From Whalleya microplaca (lineage: Eukaryota; Ascomycota; Sordariomycetes; Xylariales; Xylariaceae), in the NCBI GenBank assembly GCA_022497155.1, contig MU385713.1, positions 1,302,001 through 1,366,000 on the forward strand: a stretch of 64,000 nucleotides of DNA, in the 5' to 3' direction. Of this stretch, positions 57,317-64,000 are shown piece by piece. A model generated the notes under the pieces. It made no database searches. It was not told where the DNA came from and saw only the letters and a program-made list of their open reading frames with translations. How positions within the stretch are numbered: the first letter of the stretch is position 1; every line of letters begins with the position of its first letter. Position numbers and translations under genes: made by a program.

Positions 57317-58177
57317 TTATTTGCCATTTTTGTCTTCATCCTCCTCGTCCGAAGAGCTCATAAACTCGTCATCTTCGTCGAATCCGGCGAATGCTCTCGT
57401 TGGCGGCTTCTTAGACGGCACATTTGCTGGTGGGGTGGATGCCTTTGAACTGCCAGAAGCCTCAGCTTCGTCACTGTCCCCGCTTGTCGAGCCCTCCTCC
57501 ATGTTCTCCGTAGACGTAGATCCATGCGATGTGCCAAGGAGGTTGTCCTTGTAGTTCCCAGCCTTGATAGCAGCGAGGACGGCGTCTCGGGTCCGCTCGC
57601 CGGCCTCTTCCTTATCCTCGACCCATTTGCCATCGAGGCGGCCCTTCGTGCTGTTCTTGATCTCGTGTTCCTTCTCATCGGCAGCGTCGACGATCTGCTG
57701 CCACCGCGCGCGCCGGCGCTCTTTTTCCTTCTGTTCCATCTCGGGCTTGATGGCCAGGTACTCGGCCAACGCCTTGGCCTCGTTGACGGTGCGTAGTCGA
57801 CGCCCGTCGAGGTTCCGGCTGGAGGCGTTCTCGTCGCCGCGGTTCTTCTTCTTCCGCGAGGACATGCGGCCACCGGCCGCTCGGAGCTGCGAGCCGAAGC
57901 CACCCTTGCCACCGCATAGTGGAAGCGACAGACGGAGGGAGACGAACTCATCGCCTATGTCGCAGAGATCTGATATTTGTTCTCTTGAGCGGGGGGTGAG
58001 CTGCTTATTGGAGATGGTTGTGAGGATGAATCTTGAGTCTGTCTGTGGTAATCGAGCCTCGATGCGATCGCGCAGGTCAGAGACTGTTGAAGATGTAGGT
58101 ACCGGGAAAGATAGAGTGGGAGGAAGGCCTAAGCCTGAGAAGGTCGTCACGAAGACGTTTATATTCTTGGGTGCCAT
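57317..58177 (-). CDS. SDE2: SDE2, ubiquitin-fold splicing regulator processed at GG-KGG
   Basis: Sde2 is made as a ubiquitin-fold precursor. Proteases cut after Gly-Gly, and the Lys-starting C-terminal product joins the spliceosome and supports excision of particular introns; this is known from fission yeast. The 286-aa single-exon frame starts [16 protein letters not shown] and shows the processing site [16 protein letters not shown] (cut after Gly90). Next come the Arg/Lys-rich [20 protein letters not shown] segment and a helical Glu/Arg region. An acidic Ser-rich tail ends [12 protein letters not shown]. The frame extends 43 codons upstream to 58306, but the ubiquitin fold begins at this Met, so I place the start here. 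It is divergent from U6 snRNA with 288 bp between. Confidence 0.9.
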   Translation of the reverse strand: MAPKNINVFVTTFSGLGLPPTLSFPVPTSSTVSDLRDRIEARLPQTDSRFILTTISNKQLTPRSREQISDLCDIGDEFVSLRLSLPLCGGKGGFGSQLRAAGGRMSSRKKKNRGDENASSRNLDGRRLRTVNEAKALAEYLAIKPEMEQKEKERRRARWQQIVDAADEKEHEIKNSTKGRLDGKWVEDKEEAGERTRDAVLAAIKAGNYKDNLLGTSHGSTSTENMEEGSTSGDSDEAEASGSSKASTPPANVPSKKPPTRAFAGFDEDDEFMSSSDEEDEDKNGK

Positions 58178-58435
58178 CCTGTCGTAGCCTGTGATAGAAC
58201 TGAGTGTTTTGGGGTTACGCTTCAGGGCGATGGTGGCGATAGTGGTGATGGTGATTGAAAGATTGAAGTGTTGAAGGTTGATGGTTGACCGGAAATGCAA
58301 TGGCACTGCAGGTACGGTTTATTACCAGGGACCTAGGCGGCCAGAGCGGCTAGGTAGGTTATCGATTGATCAATGCAGCCCCACTTATTCAGCAGCGGAA
58401 CTTTGTGGGCCAGGTTTTGCCCGGCTGAACCAAGG

Positions 58436-58443
58436 TATATAAT
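58436..58443 (+). promoter_or_regulatory. TATA box of the U6 snRNA gene
   Basis: TATATAAT lies 30 bp upstream of the inferred U6 5' end at 58466, the usual spacing for TATA-directed Pol III transcription of fungal U6. Confidence 0.65.
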
Positions 58444-58498
58444 GCAAACTAGCTAACTGGATTTCGCCTTCGGGCATTTGGTCAATTTGAAACGATAC

Positions 58499-58551
58499 GT
58501 AAGTGCACCTCTGAAGGTCCTTGGGTTCAACTCATACTAACTGCATCACAG
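58499..58551 (+). other. Spliceosomal-type intron inside U6
   Basis: Donor GTAAGT (58499-58504), branch TACTAAC (58535-58541) and acceptor CACAG ending at 58551. Removal restores an unbroken U6 sequence. Confidence 0.9.
58524..58534 (+). promoter_or_regulatory. B-box-like Pol III promoter element within the U6 intron
   Basis: GGTTCAACTCA matches the tRNA B-box consensus GGTTCRANTCC at 10 of 11 positions. As I recall, the fission-yeast U6 gene likewise carries its B box inside its intron. Confidence 0.6.
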
Positions 58552-58613
58552 AGAGAAGATTAGCATGGCCCCTGCACTAAGGATGACACGCTCAATCAAA
58601 GAGAAGCTACCAA

Positions 58614-58620
58614 TTTTTTT
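58614..58620 (+). terminator. Pol III terminator of U6
   Basis: T7 directly after CTACCAA, with a second T8 run starting at 58625. Confidence 0.8.
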
Positions 58621-59459
58621 GGCGTTTTTTTTCCCATCCTTTTTTCTTCATAGCAGTCATTCGGTTTGGCCTTGGTACACACGCCTTATGATACTCTTGA
58701 TGCTCTATACAGTACATAGTGCCTGATACCTAGCCATTATCTTGTGAAGCCTTGTAGGTTTTCATTTAGTCTATCCAAGCTACTGGTGTTCATCGGAATC
58801 AAGAGCCACTCATGCTATATATTTCGCTGCTTCCGTCGCTCAGAATGAAATTAACTACCTACCTAGGTATGTAGGTATTCTTCTACCTCCTTTACCTGTA
58901 GCATCTGAGGCCTAGCCAGAAACCATTACCGTGCATTATCGCCTCAGGTAACATATATATAGACATATACGCGCGAAACGTTAGCTCTGTCTCGAGAGTG
59001 GTACTCTGTCTGTCCTATGCGCCATAGATGCGTCGTTTTGTACCTAGGTAGATAGCACCCGGACGTAAACATATTCATCATGATATGGACATATACGGAT
59101 TAGAAGCGAATATTATGTAGCCTCATTATTGTTCGTAGATTGCAAACCAGCTTGGCAGCGGAAACTCTATGGCAAGTCTTATCAGCTTATCCAAACTGTA
59201 CAATGGCAACAAGGTTAAGGTTTGGTCTGTCACATAAGGTACGATTCATTACATAAGCTATTGTGTGGTCCATGCGCAAAAATCACAACCACACAGCCAC
59301 AGTCAGCCATCGCTTGCTACTCCACCATAGGGTTTTTGCGCACAACCAAAAATTTACCCGATCTTCAATTCATTGCAATCAAAAGTATCAGCCCGCCAAC
59401 TTCACATCACCCACGCCCACCCAGACCTCAACATCTTGTCGCCATAATCAACCGCCAAG
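58621..59459. other. Spacer and RPS10 leader
   Basis: AT-rich with two ACCTAGGT palindromes (58861-58868 and 59042-59049). The last 150 bases are CA-rich and resemble a ribosomal-protein gene leader. Confidence 0.5.
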
Positions 59460-60100
59460 ATGCTGATTCCGAAGTCTGACCGCAAGAAGATCCACGAGGT
59501 TAGATAAATGACTGAAACCGATTTTCGAAGTCGTTTGTGAGAATGCGAGCGCTAACATTTTTGTGTGCCTGGTAGTACCTCTTCCGAGAGGGCGTGATGG
59601 TCGCGAAGAAGGACTTCAACCTGCCCAAGCACCCGGACATCGACACGAAGAACCTGTTCGTCGTCAAGGCCTGCCAGTCCTTGAACTCTCGCGGCTACGT
59701 CAAGACCCAATTCTCCTGGCAATACTACTACTACACCCTCACCCCCGAGGGCCTCGACTACCTCCGCGAATGGCTTCACCTCCCCGCTGAGATCGTCCCC
59801 GCCACACACATCAAGCAACAGCGATCGCATGCTCCTCCCCGAGGCATGATGGGCGAGGGCGAGCGTGAGAGAAGACCGTTTGGCCGTGGACGTGGCGGCG
59901 ACCGTGGTGACCGTGGCGACCGAGAGGGTGGCTACCGAAGACGGGATGCTGGTGAGGGCGGTAAGGAGGGTGGCGCTCCTGGTGAATTCAACCCTCAATT
60001 GTGAGTATACCCCAACATACAAACTGCCTATGCTGTCTCAATACTAACTATTATCAGCCGTGGTGGATTCGGCCGTGGCCGTGGCGCTCCCCCCTCGTAA
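59460..60100 (+). CDS. RPS10: 40S ribosomal protein eS10 (RPS10)
   Basis: A small-subunit cytoplasmic ribosomal protein. Exons: 59460-59498, 59576-60000 and 60058-60100; 168 aa. It opens [13 protein letters not shown], continues [14 protein letters not shown] and [20 protein letters not shown], then [20 protein letters not shown] (winged-helix core), and closes with an Arg/Gly-rich tail ([14 protein letters not shown]...[10 protein letters not shown]). The first intron (77 nt) has a GTTAGA donor after the 13th codon, an early intron position common in ribosomal-protein genes. The second is 57 nt (GTGAGT...ATCAG). Length and motifs match eS10 throughout. Confidence 0.93.
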
Positions 60101-62343
60101 GGAGCTTAGTCTACTCTGAAAATTCCTTCGACGCATATGAGAGCCGGCATGGACATGTACTCTAGGGAATGGAGAACCTGCAATAGTCGCGCTTCTGCTG
60201 GCGTGATATAAACTCGTGAGGGGCACCTCGGATGCACGGGTGGGAGTTATTAGGAGGTCAATTCCTCGGAAATCATCTATGAATCACGGACATGCTTTTG
60301 CCATACAGAAACCAACCTTTTCCTCGATGAAACTACGCGTGACACTGTGAATCTGCCAGGGTGTACTCTTTGATTTTTTCGTGAAGGGACGATTTGACTT
60401 GATCAAGTCTTCCCAGATATCAGGCTACATATAGCAACATCTGCGACTAGTTGACCGAGGCGGCGGTGTGATCTCTACGGCGATTCTTCAGGAAGGGCAA
60501 CTTCAACGTGTGATTTCACCGAATGTCTCAGAGCTCGCTCGTATGGTAGGCCAAAATCAGATGTGGACAAGTTGAATCAGACCATCATCATATGTATACG
60601 TGTCTGGACTGCATACCGCGGCTCATAAGCAGCCAATTGTCCTTTCCCACCCATGGTAAGCCTTGCATTGCAAGGGTGGATAGTATCCCACCAACCCCGG
60701 ATTTATTGCCTATGTATGCGATCAATGGTAGAAGAACCCTAGCTGCGTCGATTCGATTCAATGCAGGTAATTATTGAAGTTGAGGAGACCGTCTTTCGGG
60801 TCGAGTATGCGCGCCAAGCTATAACCTCCAAGAACATTCCATTCTGCGAAGAACGAGGTATGGAGTACCTAAAGTACTTATACTCTACATCGTATTAGGA
60901 GATTTTGAATGAGCAGTCGTATCTTCCATATATTGCTAAAAGCCATCATAGAGTTCAGGTATCATTGCTTTCCCCGGCCAAGCATGCAGGATATCAACAC
61001 TAACCTTAAAGCTATCTCAGTAATTCATGGCAAGTGTCACCACGATATCCCACCACATGGGCGGTTTTCTTCTACCTTGCAGCGTGGGGTAAGCCACACG
61101 ATTCTATTGACTGGCTGACTGATGGTACACAATCACAACACGACGTTAGATATTTGTTATGAAACCAACTAATCCTTAGAAATATACATATAGTCATGGT
61201 CCAAAGCTATGTAATCATTTACTTGTAACCACCCTATCTTGGTCAATAGCCGCAAATACTTACTACGAAGGTCGGAGACCAATCAGTCAGTGTAGCTTCG
61301 CATTGGCTACTTGCAAGTTGCAACAGTCTCAAAGTTACACTCTATGCACCATCCCACGGGCTTAACAAATAATTGAGGAGTGGCTTTCCGTCTGCTCAAC
61401 AAACTTCCAGAATTATCTCAACCACCACATGATAGCCAAGCAGCCACGGGGAGCACCTGATGAGGTAACTGGCTAAGTACCCGTCTTCCGTCCATTGGAA
61501 CCTAATACCGCATGGAGAAAGGCAGAGCCGAACATTGAAGTGTTCTGATACTGATAACAGGGCCCGATTGAGTTGTTACCTATGCGGGAGTAAAAGCTGT
61601 TGACAGTAACAAGGCCGATAGACATACAGTAGCTATGATGTTCAATATAACTTCGGCGTTATAGGAGCGCAATGACGCCGCCGGGTCCAGCAGAATGACG
61701 TCTACACGTAAGGCTATGAGCTTCATTGATAACGGACTACGTTGTTCGATTACCTAAATGCTAGGCACTGGATCTCTATAAGTACTTGTAAGTGCTTCCG
61801 AGTGGAGTCAGCGTTACCAATTTTTTCTCTTTTACCTGCGTATCGAGTTATGGCAGTGGGGCCGTCTCTGGGCAAACCCTGTCACACTGTCACCGCAATC
61901 GACTTGACAACCTGGTCTAGCTCATCAGCGTGTCTGCGTGGTGATCGCATGTACTGATGAAAGTCCCACAGCGGGGTCTAAGTGAAGCTGCTGCCCCTCC
62001 TTCAATTCCTCGATAGCTCTTGGTGGCGACGGGCACACACATCCCATTGGCGTTCCCGTGTCTCTGCTGCACAATAAAAGAAGACAATTCTAGAAGACTT
62101 CCTCTTTTCAAGTTTTCTTCCCAGAGTAGAATTCTTTCCAGACATAACACTCAATACCCTAGACTCATCTTCTGCAACGTGAGCTCTTAAATAACTTGAA
62201 GTCTCAAGCCACTTAGACTAACTAGAGTTTCCTCCTTTGTCTCATCTTATACTTAAATTCTCTCTCGTTGAACTTTGACAAGACCACCTCCTTGTTAGAC
62301 TACCCCTCATCTTACGACACGCCCATAGCTTCCAGACATCAAA
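60101..62343. other. 2.2-kb intergenic region
   Basis: 3' flank of RPS10, gene-poor DNA and the upstream region of the dehydrogenase. Short frames (60592-60777, 60909-61118, 61742-61957) have no family resemblance. No RNA gene was recognised. Confidence 0.5.
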
Positions 62344-63850
62344 ATGGCCTCCCTTCCCCAGTCCATGAAGGCTCTCAGGTAAGCTATATTTTCGATCTAA
62401 AGCTCCAGAAAGACTTTAGTTCGACGGCTTCAAACCCAATAGAGCTTTTTGAGTCTGTTGTCTTCTGTAATGCGCTAACCGCTCCATCCGTAGATATGAG
62501 AAGCCAGAGGTATGGAGCATTGTCAACGTGCCTCTGCCCAAGCTACGCGCCGGCGACGTCCTCGTTAAGGTCAAGGCAAGTCAGACCAAATAGTTGGGCT
62601 TCCTCTCATTTCCTCCGCACTAACACGGGGTATACAGGCTTGCGGTGTTTGCGGCACCGACCTGCACATCCACGAGGGAGAGTTCATTGCTGAATTCCCC
62701 CTCATTCCAGGACACGAGACTATTGGCGAGGTTGTCGGTAAGTTTTTCTGTCCAGATGACAAGTCCTACACAGTAAGCTCACAACCACCCAGGCTTTGCC
62801 GATGACGTCAAGGGCTTCAACATCGGCGACCGTGTCGCTGCCGACAACTCAGAACTCTGCGGTCACTGGTGAGTAGCTTTTCTCCATCCTGTCTTTCCTT
62901 GTGAACAATGCAATTGACTCACGCTTCCACAGCTTCTACTGCCGAAGAGGCCAGGAGTTGCTCTGCGAGGACTTCAAGGCGCACGGTGTTCTCGGATTAG
63001 ATGGTGGTTTTGCTGAATACGTGCGTGTGCCCCCCAGTCCTCGGTTCGGTTCGCTCGACTAATTCGCTGATTTCGTGATCCAGGCCTCCTACACACAGGG
63101 CCGTCTATTCAAGATCAACAACATTAGCGATGTCGATGCCACCCTCATCGAACCCGCTTCTTGCGCCATGCACGGCCTCGAGAAGATCGCCCCTAAGGCT
63201 GGTTCTCACGCCCTGCTGATCGGTGCCGGCCCTACCGGTCTGATGATGGCCCAATTCCTCAAGCACTCCGGTGTCTCGCAATTGACCATCGCCGCCCCCG
63301 AGGGCACCAAGTTGGAGTTGGCGAAGAGCCTCGACGCCGCCGATTTCTATGTCCCTCTCTCCCGGTCGAACCCCGGTCCCCAGTGGGAGAAGATTAAGAA
63401 AGACAACCCGTACGGCTTCGATATCGGTATGTGAACGTAGTGGCGGGATTTGTGTAATTGACACTGACGTATTGTGTAGTCGTTGAGGCCAGTGGAAGCT
63501 CCAAGGTCCTGGAGGACGCCATCAACTACGTCCGCCGAGGAGGCAAGCTTGTCTGCTATGGTGTTTACCCCAACTCCGCCCGTGTCTCTTGGGCACCATC
63601 CAAGATCTTCGGTGATGGTAAGTCGATCGATTGACTCCAATGTGAATTATACTGATTGTAATTAGAAATTACCATCATCGGTTCCTTCTCCGAGACTTAC
63701 ATGTTCCCCGCCACCGTCGACTACCTAGACAGCGGCAAGGTCAAGACCAAGGGTATCGTCAACAAGGTCTTCAAGCTCGAGCAATGGGCCGAAGCCCTCG
63801 AGAGCATCCGCAACAAGTCCGCCATCAAGGCTGTCATCGTCTTCGACTAA
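62344..63850 (+). CDS. Zinc-dependent medium-chain dehydrogenase, D-arabinitol dehydrogenase-like
   Basis: An NAD(P)-linked polyol oxidoreductase of the MDR family, probably cytosolic. Exons: 62344-62378, 62494-62575, 62638-62737, 62793-62868, 62933-63020, 63084-63426, 63480-63617 and 63666-63850; 348 aa. The catalytic zinc region is [15 protein letters not shown], with PGHE following. The structural zinc loop is [15 protein letters not shown]. The Rossmann fold shows [22 protein letters not shown] and [10 protein letters not shown] follow, and the protein ends KAVIVFD. Overall it most resembles fungal NADP-dependent D-arabinitol dehydrogenase, though threonine or butanediol dehydrogenase-like activity cannot be excluded. 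The second intron starts GCAAGT, so it appears to be GC-AG; using the nearby GT instead would delete Val-Lys from the conserved VKVKACGVCG. Eight exons is unusual in this window. Confidence 0.85.
62576..62637 (+). other. GC-AG intron in the dehydrogenase gene
   Basis: Donor AAG|GCAAGT, branch CACTAACAC and acceptor TACAG. The frame and the conserved KVK-ACGVCG junction support the GC donor. Confidence 0.75.
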
Positions 63851-64000
63851 ATCAGTATATACCCTAAGCTTGAATGCGAGGGCGCTATCCATCCGGTCAA
63901 GATTACGTAGACAGGTTGCATAGAGTGCAGATAAATAAGTGAAAAAAATGTTCAGAGAAATAACCATTCGCCGTGCCCCCTACATGCGCTTCCAATGTGA

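Larger units (their letters stand above)
58466..58617 (+). ncRNA. U6 spliceosomal snRNA gene interrupted by an mRNA-type intron
   Basis: Exon 1 is 58466-58498: a 5' hairpin GCC-TTCG-GGC, then TTTGGTCAATTTGAAACGATAC. Exon 2 is 58552-58617: AGAGAAGATTAGCATGGCCCC, then CTGCACTAAGGATGACACG, and an end in CTACCAA plus T7. Joined, they give the universal ACGATACAGAGAAGATTAGC, so the intron splits the ACAGAGA box after ACGATAC. The spliced RNA is about 99 nt, the normal fungal size. The 53-nt intron (58499-58551) has GTAAGT, TACTAAC and CACAG. U6 pairs with U2, U4 and the 5' splice site and forms the catalytic core of the spliceosome. The exact 5' end is inferred from the TATA spacing and the hairpin. 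Confidence 0.92.

Noticed and set aside
1..64000. CRISPR arrays, 5S or other rRNA genes, bacterial-type operons
   Set aside because: No regularly spaced repeats and no rRNA signatures were seen; the genome is eukaryotic, so such bacterial features are not expected.

Overview
This is a nuclear window from a filamentous ascomycete, most probably a Sordariomycete. The evidence is short introns (about 46-160 nt) with GTAAGT-like donors and CTAAC-like branch points, widely spaced genes on both strands, and Pezizomycotina-type orthologues. These include a DENN/AEX-3 protein, a TMEM135-like protein, a Mug190-type SMP-C2 protein and a short OLE1 with a C-terminal cytochrome b5. I cannot name the species.

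Layout. 0-3.3 kb: 3' end of a DENN-domain gene, a microsatellite-rich spacer and YPI1. 3.3-8.8 kb: an AT-rich tract with a decayed membrane-protein gene and a secreted aspartic protease. 8.8-12.6 kb: divergent GEP3 (mitochondrial GTPase) and GET2 (ER tail-anchor insertion). 12.8-13.4 kb: two odd tRNA-like Pol III units. 14.3-16.2 kb: a five-exon TMEM135-like gene. 19.1-26.5 kb: a bHLH regulator with a long leader, a Pol iota-like translesion polymerase and a disordered fungal protein. 27.2 kb: tRNA-Ser(CGA). 28.7-34.4 kb: an SMP-C2 lipid-transfer/tether gene and mitoribosomal mL61. 35-38.2 kb: a dehydrogenase pseudogene and OLE1. 38.2-46.4 kb: an AT-rich accessory island with a small secreted double-psi beta-barrel protein, a 427-bp inverted-repeat element and a deaminase-fold gene. 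46.4-47.5 kb: a frame-broken 2EXR gene. 48-55.5 kb: COX12, a divergent NDUFA4/B12D-like gene, an RRM gene and SEC31. 57.3-60.1 kb: SDE2, U6 snRNA and RPS10. 62.3-63.9 kb: an arabinitol-dehydrogenase-like gene.

Shared themes. Several genes serve mitochondria (GEP3, mL61, COX12, NDUFA4-like). Others serve ER membranes and secretion (GET2, the SMP-C2 protein, OLE1, SEC31). SDE2 and U6 both serve splicing and lie head to head.

The most notable observations concern gene architecture. The U6 snRNA gene is split just before its ACAGAGA box by an mRNA-type intron that carries a near-consensus Pol III B box. Two mitochondrial-protein genes (COX12 and mL61) each appear to contain a 3-nt microexon. One dehydrogenase intron appears to be GC-AG. 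All exon maps were assembled by eye from reading frame, splice consensus and family resemblance, so they need transcript support.
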